Assembly (NCBI GenBank): GCA_017517705.1
Contig: JAFWYM010000038.1
Coordinates: 1-55,516 of the forward strand
Length of the DNA: 55,516 nucleotides
Source: Alistipes sp.
Lineage (GTDB): Bacteria; Bacteroidota; Bacteroidia; Bacteroidales; Rikenellaceae
Direction of reading: 5' to 3'
The stretch's first letter is position 1; the number at the start of each line of letters is the position of its first letter. The notes below the pieces were generated by a model. The model was not told the DNA's origin. It saw only the letters and a list, made by a program, of their open reading frames with translations, and did not search any database. Shown piece after piece: positions 1 through 7,055 of the stretch. Made by a program: the position numbers and the translations under genes.

Positions 1-107
1 AGAATCTGGAAGAGACAATGGAACAAAGAGGCAAAGTCTCCTCGCGGGCAGATCCTTCGACTCCGCTAACGCTCCGCTCAGGATGACAACCACCCCCTAC
101 CGTATTG

Positions 108-129
108 CGGGTATTATTTTTAATACCCG
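108..129. repeat. Perfect 9-bp hairpin with TTTT loop
   Basis: The arms CGGGTATTA (108-116) and TAATACCCG (121-129) are exact reverse complements around a four-base T loop. No T-tract follows on either strand, so this is only a stem-loop of unknown role in a gene-free stretch. Confidence 0.6.
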
Positions 130-191
130 TGATGTTTAGGGGGCGGGTATGGTGGGGTGCGAGTCAACTTTTTCCCGTACAAGACACCCCC

Positions 192-282
192 GAGTAACAG
201 AGTAACAGGAGTAACACAGTAACAGGGGTGGGGGTACCTGTTACTCTTGTTACTCCTGTTACTCGTGTTACTACTGTTACTC
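192..282. repeat. 9-bp tandem array with inverted partner (GTTACTC family)
   Basis: Five 9-bp units of the form CTGTTACTC (variants TTGTTACTC, GTGTTACTA) run from 238 to 282. The complementary units GAGTAACAG / AGTAACAG lie at 192-225, so the two halves can pair into one long hairpin around a G-rich loop (226-237). The ORFs crossing it are low-complexity by-products of the repeat on both strands and are not credible genes. Confidence 0.8.
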
Positions 283-298
283 GGGGGAGGGGAATATA

Positions 299-343
299 GG
301 GAGTTTAGGGAGTTTAGGGAGTTTAGGGAGTGTGGGGAGTTAC
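299..343. repeat. 9-bp tandem array (GGGAGTTTA family)
   Basis: Three perfect copies of GGGAGTTTA (299-325) are followed by two degenerate copies, GGGAGTGTG and GGGAGTTAC (326-343). The unit length equals that of the neighbouring arrays at 238-282 and 356-382, but the sequence differs. Confidence 0.8.
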
Positions 344-355
344 TTGATAGCGCCT

Positions 356-382
356 TACCCAATCTACCCACTCTACCCAATC
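356..382. repeat. 9-bp tandem array (TACCCAATC family)
   Basis: Three units, TACCCAATC, TACCCACTC and TACCCAATC, form a third array with a 9-bp period within 150 bp. Nothing else is recognisable here. Confidence 0.7.
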
Positions 383-397
383 TCCCCATGACTGCAC

Positions 398-411
398 TGG
401 AAGATGGGATT
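398..411 (-). repeat. Short fragment of the tRNA-His 3' end
   Basis: TGGAAGATGGGATT here is identical to 862-875, the acceptor and T-arm end of the tRNA-His gene, in the same orientation. At 14 nt it is the weakest of the repeated fragments and could be chance, but a better copy lies at 606-627. Confidence 0.4.
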
Positions 412-485
412 GGCTACTACGCAGACAAAGTCTGCTCCGCTTAACGCCTTTCCCTCCCGCTCGCCGCGGGGGCACCATCAAGCTC

Positions 486-599
486 CGAGAACAAGAGCTA
501 CATGGTAGTTTCCTTGTTTTCTTATGCCTATGCTATTAAGCAAGCTTATGCACAGGCATAAAAAAACAAGAAGATGTCTACGACATCCTCTTGTTCTCG
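486..599. repeat. Nested stem-loop element with 12-bp outer stem
   Basis: The outer arms are CGAGAACAAGAG (486-497) and CTCTTGTTCTCG (588-599), exact complements. Inside are a 17-bp stem with one mismatch (513-529 with 554-570) and a 6-bp hairpin (573-587). Read on the minus strand the 573-587 hairpin is followed by a T-rich run (559-570), so part of it can act as an intrinsic terminator directly downstream of the tRNA-like fragment at 606-627. Confidence 0.6.
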
Positions 600-605
600 A
601 AACTT

Positions 606-627
606 GGGTGGAAGATGGGATTCGAAC
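606..627 (-). other. Duplicated tRNA-His 3' end (possible att scar)
   Basis: These 22 bases are identical to 859-880, the 3' end of the real tRNA-His gene including the T-loop and the 3' acceptor strand, in the same orientation about 250 bp away. Identity stops inside the 5' T-stem strand, so no second complete tRNA exists. Duplication of a tRNA 3' end is what tyrosine integrases leave behind when elements insert in tRNA genes. The sequence between the copies is only about 230 bp and contains no integrase, so a scar or decayed remnant is inferred. Confidence 0.5.
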
Positions 628-739
628 GGCTTTAGCCGTAGAGCCGATACCTAAGAAAAAAAAGCGCAGGGCGAAGGCCCGAGCAATAAAACGTAATCCT
701 ATCGGCTCAACCCTACAAAAAAATCCTCACTTCAACCAC
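628..739. other. Gene-free spacer between tRNA-His copies
   Basis: No credible ORF. A 9-bp inverted repeat (GAGCCGATA at 641-649 with TATCGGCTC at 700-708) encloses an A-rich run and a small GGGC/GCCC hairpin. Function unknown. Confidence 0.4.
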
Positions 740-855
740 ATTGCAGAGCAGGCGCCATAGGCGCATTTGGTTTTGTTGCGGAGGCGTGGGCTTGCACACA
801 GCCATACGCAACAAAAACAAAACAGATGACTTCCGAAAGTCATCTGCTCTGCAAT
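740..855. repeat. Nested stem-loop element downstream of tRNA-His
   Basis: A perfect 12-bp outer stem, ATTGCAGAGCAG (740-751) with CTGCTCTGCAAT (844-855), encloses a 5-bp hairpin (752-764), a 10-bp stem TTTTGTTGCG/CGCAACAAAA (771-780 with 807-816) and the 10-bp terminator hairpin at 823-846, whose last three bases are shared with the outer arm. Its size and layout resemble the element at 486-599 although the sequences differ. Confidence 0.6.
811..846 (-). terminator. Intrinsic terminator of tRNA-His
   Basis: A perfect 10-bp stem (823-832 with 837-846) around a four-base loop is followed on the minus strand by a T-rich run (complement of 811-822). It sits 14 bp after the 3' end of the tRNA. 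Confidence 0.75.
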
Positions 856-859
856 AAGG

Positions 860-934
860 GGTGGAAGATGGGATTCGAACCCACGACCTTAGGAACCACA
901 ATCCTCTACTCTAACCAGCTGAGCTACATCCACC
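860..934 (-). tRNA. tRNA-His (anticodon GUG)
   Basis: Reading the minus strand, the sequence folds as a cloverleaf of 75 nt including the extra G at position -1 opposite discriminator C73, the identity mark of tRNA-His. The anticodon loop is UUGUGGU with GUG at 899-897. The D arm (GCTC/GAGT) and T arm (GTGGG, TTCGAAT, CCCAT) are clear. Two pairs are imperfect by eye: U6-U67 in the acceptor and G27-A43 at the base of the anticodon stem. CCA is not encoded. A promoter lies just upstream and a terminator just downstream, so it looks like a functional single-gene unit. The duplicated 3' end at 606-627 suggests that it has served as an integration target. Confidence 0.9.
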
Positions 935-961
935 ATATCGACTTGTTTCCAAATCGGTGTG

Positions 962-992
962 CAAATATACACACTTTTTTCTATTCTCCAAA
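962..992 (-). promoter_or_regulatory. Promoter of tRNA-His
   Basis: On the minus strand TTTG (992-989) is followed after 19 bp by TATATTTG (969-962), matching the Bacteroidetes housekeeping consensus TTTG-N19-TAnnTTTG. The tRNA 5' end is 27 bp further on. Confidence 0.75.
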
Positions 993-1047
993 ATTTTTAC
1001 ACGATATTTTTTTCTTATTTCTATTGTCGCGAACATCAATTACTGCA

Positions 1048-2220
1048 TTACCCTATCATCTCCAAGAACTTAGCCATAACGACACCGAAGTGATTGCCGA
1101 GGGCGTAGCCCACGATGCCGGCACCAAGACCCACTATCAGCGCCCCCTTATTCTTCATCACCACGACCATCATCGGCACGAAGGGTGGCGAGTTGATAAA
1201 GGCTACGGACGAGACGGCCATAGAGTCGGCATCGACACGCATAAGGCGACAGAAGAGTGCATGGAGTATCAATGATCCAAAGACCGCAATACAAAGGAAG
1301 GCTATCTGGTTAGCACCATTAGCGAGGTCGAGAGTCGAGAAATCGGCCATCGACGCCATGGCGATGCTGAATATATATATAAGGTACATGCCGATATCGA
1401 AGCTGCGGCCGAGTGCGCGGATGGGCTTAAAGAATGAACATACTACACCCAAGGTGCTAAGCACAAGGATAAATATCACCATAAACCACTCCGCGGGGAA
1501 GGGGAGCGTTGCAAGCGCCGAGATGGTAACAAGCATGAGGGTTACGCCCACAATCTTGGCCAATTCCGTCAGCCCCTCCTTGCTCCACAAACCTGCATAG
1601 GGGTTACGCTTCTGCTCGGCAATCTGTCGCTCGAGCTCGGCACGATCCTCGGCAGTAAGCTCTGTCGACGAACGCTCGCCATAGAGCCAGCGGAAGAACT
1701 TATATCCCACCGACACCAAGAATACGAGGTAGAGGAACGATATCACAATATCGTATGAGCACATTATCACGTATGCCTCCTCCTCGACACTGAATATCTG
1801 TTGCAGGGCCGCAGCGTTGACCATGCCACCCGTGTACATTCCCGACATGATGCCACCTATAGCCGCGCCCTCCGAGAGATGCTTGCCAAAGAGCAGGTAA
1901 CCCACCGCGATGGCCAAGAACGCAGCCAGGAAGCCACTGACGCATACGCGCAGTTGCAGGCTCGCCTCGTTGAGCGTAAAGCGACAGGCAAAGAGCATCA
2001 TGGGGATGGCTAAAGGTATGGTTGCGCTGGTGGCTATATCCTGAACGATAGGCATCTCCTCGGGATGCCAGCCTATATTGCCTATAAGGATGCCCAAGCC
2101 GTAGAGAATCATTATCGGGCCCAACTTGTCGAGCCACGGAAAGCGGCGACAAAGCCACAACACTACGGCCGGAAGTAGGACAAACAGCAGCGCGATAAAC
2201 AGATAATTGAGAATAGCCAT
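1048..2220 (-). CDS. DUF819 (YjcL-type) membrane protein
   Basis: A 390-residue hydrophobic protein with about ten to twelve membrane segments, assigned to the DUF819/YjcL family from its overall pattern, including a Gly- and Met-rich segment about one third of the way in (SGMYTGGMVNAAAL). The family resembles transporters but has no proven substrate. An in-frame GTG at 2247 would add nine residues, but a TACCTTTG promoter box (2249-2256) would then put the start at or before the transcription start, so the ATG at 2220 is preferred. The gene is transcribed divergently from the BASS transporter at 2425, another putative solute carrier. No terminator is obvious before the tRNA promoter. Confidence 0.8.
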   Translation of the reverse strand: MAILNYLFIALLFVLLPAVVLWLCRRFPWLDKLGPIMILYGLGILIGNIGWHPEEMPIVQDIATSATIPLAIPMMLFACRFTLNEASLQLRVCVSGFLAAFLAIAVGYLLFGKHLSEGAAIGGIMSGMYTGGMVNAAALQQIFSVEEEAYVIMCSYDIVISFLYLVFLVSVGYKFFRWLYGERSSTELTAEDRAELERQIAEQKRNPYAGLWSKEGLTELAKIVGVTLMLVTISALATLPFPAEWFMVIFILVLSTLGVVCSFFKPIRALGRSFDIGMYLIYIFSIAMASMADFSTLDLANGANQIAFLCIAVFGSLILHALFCRLMRVDADSMAVSSVAFINSPPFVPMMVVVMKNKGALIVGLGAGIVGYALGNHFGVVMAKFLEMIG

Positions 2221-2248
2221 AGATATATAGTTAGCGTTTTTCTTCACA

Positions 2249-2256
2249 CAAAGGTA
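2249..2256 (-). promoter_or_regulatory. -7 promoter box of the DUF819 gene
   Basis: TACCTTTG on the minus strand matches TAnnTTTG and leaves an untranslated leader of about 20 to 25 nt before the ATG at 2220. No clear TTTG -33 box is seen. Confidence 0.6.
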
Positions 2257-2344
2257 TGAAGAAAAGGCATATCGGCGAATAAGTATAAATGCGTATAATA
2301 CCCTAAATAGTCCAAAAAAGAAGAAAAATATGTAAAAATTGTTA

Positions 2345-2352
2345 TAACTTTG
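2345..2352 (+). promoter_or_regulatory. -7 promoter box of the BASS-acyltransferase-barrel operon
   Basis: TAACTTTG matches TAnnTTTG. The start codon follows about 70 bp later. No good -33 box is visible. Confidence 0.55.
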
Positions 2353-2424
2353 TAAGTTGAAGAGTTATGCTTCGCATCCATTTAACTCGACTAACGACCA
2401 TCTGGTCATAAAAAACTTACGTAG

Positions 2425-3384
2425 ATGAAAGAGATATTGTCGACCCTCGATGCCTTAGTCATCGACCTTGGCGCACGAGAGATGTTCTTGGTAAACATAA
2501 TCCTCGCAATCGTGATGTTTGGCGTGGCGCTGGGTATCAAGATGCAGACCTTCAAGGATGTATTCCGCAGCCCCAAGTCGGTAATCACAGGCATCTTCCT
2601 ACAGTGGATAGCCCTGCCTGCCGTGACGTGCCTGCTGGCCATCATCCTCAATCCATTTATAACGCCCATGGTGGCTATCGGCATGATTCTCGTGGCCTCA
2701 TGCCCTGGAGGTAACATCTCGAACTTTGTGTCGTCGCTGTCGAAGGGTAATGTCGAGTTGTCGGTGTCGATGACCGCGATAACCACGGTATTTGCACCAC
2801 TCGTCACGCCCCTAAACTTCTGGCTTTGGGGCACGCTGTACAGCCGCTTCGCATCGCTACGTAACGACATACCCACACTTGAGATTCCGTTCATCGACAT
2901 GCTCTACCAGATATTGCTTATCTTGGGCGTACCCATTATCCTCGGCATGCTCTTTTCGCACTACCAGCCTAAGGCCGCAGCTAAGATAATGAAGCCATTG
3001 CAGGCACTCTCCATACTCCTCTTCTTGGGCATGGTGATAGTATCGCTGAAGCAGGTGCTCACAGCCCTTGACCCCAGCATCTATTGGAGCATCCTCGTGA
3101 TTTTCAGCTTCGTCATCCTGCATAACGCCACCGCCCTCGGAACGGGATACTTGGGCGCTACGCTCATGCGCGTACCACCGATTGACCGCCGTTCGCTCAC
3201 CATAGAGGTGGGTATTCAGAACTCGGGCCTCGGCCTCACGCTACTCTTCAACCCCGCCATCTTCCCTCCCGAGGTGTGGAGCCACAATGGTGGCATGGTG
3301 CTTATCACCGCTCTTTGGGGTGTATGGCATATCGTTTCAGGACTTATCGTTGCCTCGGTTTTCCGTCGCAGCAAGCTCGTATAA
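2425..3384 (+). CDS. Bile acid:sodium symporter family (BASS) transporter
   Basis: This 319-residue protein has about nine to ten membrane segments and the family signature around residues 93-100 (CPGGNISN), plus the second conserved segment near residues 262-275 (EVGIQNSGLGL). BASS proteins are inner-membrane, usually sodium-coupled, carriers of organic acids, steroids or other anions; the substrate cannot be told from sequence. Length is normal for bacterial members. The stop codon lies 4 bp before the start of the acyltransferase gene, so the two are cotranscribed. The neighbour on the other strand is an unrelated membrane protein, so a shared solute-handling role is only a guess. Confidence 0.88.
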   Translation: MKEILSTLDALVIDLGAREMFLVNIILAIVMFGVALGIKMQTFKDVFRSPKSVITGIFLQWIALPAVTCLLAIILNPFITPMVAIGMILVASCPGGNISNFVSSLSKGNVELSVSMTAITTVFAPLVTPLNFWLWGTLYSRFASLRNDIPTLEIPFIDMLYQILLILGVPIILGMLFSHYQPKAAAKIMKPLQALSILLFLGMVIVSLKQVLTALDPSIYWSILVIFSFVILHNATALGTGYLGATLMRVPPIDRRSLTIEVGIQNSGLGLTLLFNPAIFPPEVWSHNGGMVLITALWGVWHIVSGLIVASVFRRSKLV

Positions 3385-3388
3385 CAAC

Positions 3389-4723
3389 ATGGCGCAACAA
3401 CGTAAGATACAAGATTACGACCCCGTATACAGCTTCTTGCGCTACTACGTCGACTTCGTGCTTAAGTTGTCGTACCGCACAATACGCTATGTAGGGCGGG
3501 AGAACGTACCCACAGATGGTACAATAATCTATGCACCGAACCATACCAATGCCCTCATGGATGCCTTGGTGATATTGGCTATGGACCGCAAGGCCAAGGT
3601 CTTTGTGGCACGTGCCGACATCTTCAAGAATCCCACGTTTGCAAAGATACTCAGCTTCCTGAAGATTATGCCTATCATGCGTATGCGTGACGGCATCGAC
3701 GAGGTGCGCAAGAACAACGAGACGATAGAGAGAGCCGTAGATGTACTTCGCGATGGTGTTCCATTCTGCATCTTCCCCGAGGGCACACACCAAACAAAAT
3801 ACTCCTCGCTGCCACTCTCGAAGGGCATCTTCCGCATAGCATTTCAGGCCGAGGAGCTCATCGACGATATGCCGCTCTATATCGTCCCCGTGGGTCTGCG
3901 CTACGGCAACTTCTTCCGCTTCCGCTCTACGGTACGCATCGCTGTGGGCGAGCCTATCGATGTCGGAGCCTTCCGCAAGGAGCATAGCACCATGGCGGAG
4001 GCCGAGCAGATGGCATTGCTGCGCACGATACTCGACGAGCGTATGAAGCAGACGATATTCTATATTCCCAACGACGAGGAGTACGATGCCAAATATGAGA
4101 TATGCGCTGCCGCAGTAAAGCAACAGGTGCGTCACATCGACCGCGATGCGAGTGGCAGGCGTCGTCGAGGCTTGGAGGCTCACTTTGCAGCCAATAACGC
4201 CACATTGCAAGAGCTCAACCGCCTCAAGGAGGAGGCTCCCGATGTCGCCAAGCGCCTTATAACCCTCGGCAACGAGGCCTCGGCAATGCGCCAAAAGGAG
4301 CACATCAGCCTATCGTCGGTATCGATAAAGTATCCGTTGCTATCGCGCCTGCTCATGACGCTATTTATGGTCGTGACACTACCCTACAACCTTGTGGCTG
4401 CGGTTCTCACGCTACCCATCAACGCCCTCGCCGAGTGGCTATTCACGAAACTCAAGGACCCGGCATTCCGCAACTCGGTGCGCTACCTCCTAAACCTTGT
4501 GCTGTGGCCGATATTGATCGTTGTATACTCCGTGGTGGCATATATCGTCCTGCCGTGGCAGTGGGCACTACCCATAACCATAGCGCTACTTCCCGCACCC
4601 ATCATCGTCCACGAGGCATGGCGCCTGGTGCGCCTTATGCGCTCGGACATACACCTCCTGCTCAACGGTGAGCTACGTAAGAAGTATCGCGAAATACGAC
4701 ATATCATCGACAAAAACCGCTAA
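3389..4723 (+). CDS. PlsC-like lysophospholipid acyltransferase with C-terminal membrane segments
   Basis: The N-terminal half is a glycerol-phosphate/lysophosphatidate acyltransferase domain: block I is NHTNALMD (residues 51-58) and block III is FPEGTH (129-134). The His and Asp in block I are separated by five residues rather than the usual four. From about residue 345 there are two or three hydrophobic segments, a layout resembling the yeast GPT2/SCT1-like branch. It probably transfers acyl chains to a glycerol-phosphate lipid precursor at the inner membrane. The open frame extends upstream to 3287, inside the BASS gene; the ATG at 3389, 4 bp after the BASS stop, fits better and gives 444 residues. 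The barrel protein gene follows 16 bp later in the same operon. Confidence 0.82.
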   Translation: MAQQRKIQDYDPVYSFLRYYVDFVLKLSYRTIRYVGRENVPTDGTIIYAPNHTNALMDALVILAMDRKAKVFVARADIFKNPTFAKILSFLKIMPIMRMRDGIDEVRKNNETIERAVDVLRDGVPFCIFPEGTHQTKYSSLPLSKGIFRIAFQAEELIDDMPLYIVPVGLRYGNFFRFRSTVRIAVGEPIDVGAFRKEHSTMAEAEQMALLRTILDERMKQTIFYIPNDEEYDAKYEICAAAVKQQVRHIDRDASGRRRRGLEAHFAANNATLQELNRLKEEAPDVAKRLITLGNEASAMRQKEHISLSSVSIKYPLLSRLLMTLFMVVTLPYNLVAAVLTLPINALAEWLFTKLKDPAFRNSVRYLLNLVLWPILIVVYSVVAYIVLPWQWALPITIALLPAPIIVHEAWRLVRLMRSDIHLLLNGELRKKYREIRHIIDKNR

Positions 4724-4739
4724 ACCAATATTTTAGACT

Positions 4740-6212
4740 ATGAAGAGACTTATACTCATTATGCTTGCCGTGAGCATTGCTGTAGCAGCCTCTGCCGAGG
4801 GTAATACGGAACAGATGCCAAAGAAGAAAAAGACAAAAGATAAGGATACGGAGCTTGTGAAGGAGAAGGAGGAGATAACCAAGACAGGCTATAACTTCGG
4901 CCCGCTGCCCGCTGTAGCCTTCGATGCCGACAAGGGCTTCCAGCTCGGTGCACTGCTCAACATCTACAACTACGGCGATGGCTCGACATACCCCAACCCC
5001 ATGTCGCACACCTACATGGAGGCATCGTGGTTCACCAAGGGCTCGCTGCAAGTAATCTTCTGGTACGACAATAAGACCCTTATCCCGGGCGTGCGCTGGT
5101 CGTCAGCCGTAACCTTCACCAACGACAAGGCTATGGACTTCTATGGCTTCAATGGCTACATGTCGCACTACGATGCCGAGATGGTCGCCCTGGGTAAGGA
5201 TAAGAGCAACCCTAACAACTTTATCTACACTCCCAAGTACCGCCTACAGCGCCTTCAGGTGCTCGCCAAAACCGACTTTGTTGGTAACATCTGGGATAAG
5301 AAGTTCTTTTGGGAGGCAGGATACCACTTCAGCTACTTCAAGCAGGGACACAACAACGAGGGGGCGCTAAACTTCGATAAGATAAACAAGGGTAAGAATG
5401 AGAATAAGAAGTTCCCGACCGACCCTACGGACCCGCGCTACGAGTCGACAATCTTCGATATGTATCGTCGCTGGGGCCTTATCTCCGAGGATGAGGCTTG
5501 GGGTGGCATCAACAGCACCCTACGCCTTGGTCTGTTGTACGACACGCGCGACAAGGAGGGTGCCCCATCACGCGGTATATGGGCCGAGGGCCACGTAATC
5601 ATCGCCCCGAAGTGGCTCGGCACAACAAACCCATACTACAAATACTCGGTCACATTCCGTCACTACGTGCCTATTGTTAAGAACGACATCCTCACGTTTG
5701 CATATCGACTAAACTATGAGGGCACCTTCGGCAAGGATGCTCCCTACTACATCCTTCCGTATATCACCACCGTAGGCCAAGCCTACGACCGTGATGGCAT
5801 GGGTGGCTACCGTACCATCCGAGGCATCATGCGTAATCGCGTGCAGGGTCTCGATATGGCATCGTACAATGCTGAGATACGTTGGCGCTTTGTGAGCTTC
5901 CCGCTATGGAAGCAGAACATCGCCTTTGGCCTCAGTCTCTTTAGCGATGGTACGATGGTTACAAAGGGGCGCGATATGTCGTTCCGTGGCGACGAGATGT
6001 ACCGTGCCGAGTACGACGCATATATGGCCGAGGGTGCAGATGCCGACCGTCCACATATCACCATTGGTGGTGGTCTGCGCTTCATCATGAATCAGAACTT
6101 CATCGTGGCATTCGAGTATGGTCTGCCTATAAGCCGCTTCAGTAGCAATCCTGCCATCAAGAATCAGGATGGCAAGGGTGCCTTCTACATCAATACGGGC
6201 TATTTGTTCTAA
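4740..6212 (+). CDS. Omp85-type outer membrane barrel protein without POTRA domains
   Basis: A 490-residue protein with a signal peptide (cleavage near residues 19-20), a short Lys-rich linker (28-45) and then a beta-barrel ending in Phe, as outer membrane barrels do. The segment LLYDTRDKEGAPSRG resembles the bacterial surface antigen (Omp85/BamA) barrel, and GYRTIRGIMRNRVQG corresponds to its conserved RGF-like loop motif. There is no room for POTRA repeats, so it is a short Omp85-like barrel and not BamA itself. It is the last gene of the operon with the BASS carrier and acyltransferase. Its role, perhaps in lipid or surface protein handling, is inferred only from this context. Confidence 0.75.
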   Translation: MKRLILIMLAVSIAVAASAEGNTEQMPKKKKTKDKDTELVKEKEEITKTGYNFGPLPAVAFDADKGFQLGALLNIYNYGDGSTYPNPMSHTYMEASWFTKGSLQVIFWYDNKTLIPGVRWSSAVTFTNDKAMDFYGFNGYMSHYDAEMVALGKDKSNPNNFIYTPKYRLQRLQVLAKTDFVGNIWDKKFFWEAGYHFSYFKQGHNNEGALNFDKINKGKNENKKFPTDPTDPRYESTIFDMYRRWGLISEDEAWGGINSTLRLGLLYDTRDKEGAPSRGIWAEGHVIIAPKWLGTTNPYYKYSVTFRHYVPIVKNDILTFAYRLNYEGTFGKDAPYYILPYITTVGQAYDRDGMGGYRTIRGIMRNRVQGLDMASYNAEIRWRFVSFPLWKQNIAFGLSLFSDGTMVTKGRDMSFRGDEMYRAEYDAYMAEGADADRPHITIGGGLRFIMNQNFIVAFEYGLPISRFSSNPAIKNQDGKGAFYINTGYLF

Positions 6213-6263
6213 TATCTCGATGCCTAAAACCATTAGGCCATTGCTACATTAGAAATATTTTTA

Positions 6264-6271
6264 TACCTTTG
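6264..6271 (+). promoter_or_regulatory. -7 promoter box of the phosphatase-PPTase operon
   Basis: TACCTTTG matches TAnnTTTG and is followed at once by the hairpin at 6271-6300, so the transcript would begin with that stem-loop. The first start codon is at 6320. Confidence 0.65.
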
Positions 6272-6300
6272 TAGGGTGCTGTGAGCCAACGGCACCCTAC
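6271..6300 (+). promoter_or_regulatory. Stem-loop at the transcript 5' end
   Basis: GTAGGGTGC (6271-6279) and GCACCCTAC (6292-6300) are perfect complements around a 12-nt loop, followed by a modest T-rich run. The position directly after the promoter suggests a 5' stabilising hairpin or an attenuator rather than the terminator of the preceding gene. Confidence 0.5.
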
Positions 6301-6319
6301 GTTGTTTTAGTTATTAGAT

Positions 6320-7048
6320 ATGACGATGAAAAGGTATATATGTATTGTTGCACTACTGCTCGGGGGCGTTCTATCGCTTGGAGCCCAGGAGTTCGAGGTG
6401 TTGAAGAATATCAACGGCAACCTGCGATATTCGGACGAGAAGGGAGAGTGGCTATCGCGCAAGGCGTGGTTAGAAAAGTATAGCCGCAAGGAGTTTCGCC
6501 AGCACTTTGGTGATGGCTCGCGTTACGACCACTCGGAGGAGGTCAACTTCCTACGCAACGACATCCAGGAGAGCGTGAAACTTCTGGGTGAGGGAAATAT
6601 CGTATGGGAGCGTGTTGTCGAAACGGAGGCACCGCGCGAGGAGCTAATCCTTGCTGCCCGTAAGCGTATGGCAAGCGTCATTTATGAGTCGCAGGATATG
6701 ATTGTGGGTGGTATCATCGAGCACGGCTTCATCCGCGATGAGATGGGACGTCCGTGGGGCATCAAGCATGCACACTGGAAGGGCATCGTGACATACGAGT
6801 TCAAGGAGGGACGCTACAAGGTGTCGGTATCGCACATACAGTATAAGGCGGAACGTGGCAGTTCGCTGGGCATCTATAGCTTGGGGTTCTCGACCGAGAA
6901 GGCCTATGCGCCATTTGCCAACCTGCTCTATCCCTATAGTCATAAGGCCGGCAGCTATCGCTACTATCGCCTTGTGGACTTCATCGACTACAACTTCACG
7001 ACAACATTTATTCTTTTCGATACTGCATTAAAATCGAATAACTGGTAA
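6320..7048 (+). CDS. Exported protein of unknown function, possibly DUF4468-like
   Basis: A 242-residue protein with a clear signal peptide ending near LGAQE (about residue 24). The rest is mixed alpha/beta with alternating charged and aromatic residues and no membrane segment. The central part (about 80-200) recalls the DUF4468 fold found in many exported Bacteroidetes proteins, but I am not certain of the family. A second in-frame ATG two codons downstream is an equally possible start. The gene lies 7 bp before the phosphatase gene and is first in the operon, which could mean that this periplasmic protein is linked to the sensor domain of the phosphatase. Confidence 0.65.
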   Translation: MTMKRYICIVALLLGGVLSLGAQEFEVLKNINGNLRYSDEKGEWLSRKAWLEKYSRKEFRQHFGDGSRYDHSEEVNFLRNDIQESVKLLGEGNIVWERVVETEAPREELILAARKRMASVIYESQDMIVGGIIEHGFIRDEMGRPWGIKHAHWKGIVTYEFKEGRYKVSVSHIQYKAERGSSLGIYSLGFSTEKAYAPFANLLYPYSHKAGSYRYYRLVDFIDYNFTTTFILFDTALKSNNW

Positions 7049-7055
7049 CCCATAT

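Noticed and set aside
192-382. CRISPR-like repeated units
   Set aside because: The units are 9 bp, with no spacers and no cas genes nearby.
120-444. ORFs on both strands over the 9-bp arrays
   Set aside because: Their sequence is a direct translation of short repeats, with low complexity and no start context; they are by-products.
606-680. Second tRNA-His gene
   Set aside because: Only the 3' T-loop and acceptor strand are present; the 5' half and anticodon arm are missing.
524-760. Small basic ORF upstream of the tRNA
   Set aside because: It runs across hairpins and the duplicated tRNA end, and has no promoter or family resemblance.
2406-2900. Minus-strand ORF opposite the BASS transporter
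   Set aside because: It is the shadow of a strongly conserved membrane protein gene on the other strand.
3344-4303. 319-residue minus-strand ORF opposite the acyltransferase
   Set aside because: Its protein is rich in Cys, His and Tyr with no family pattern, as expected from the reverse frame of a real gene.
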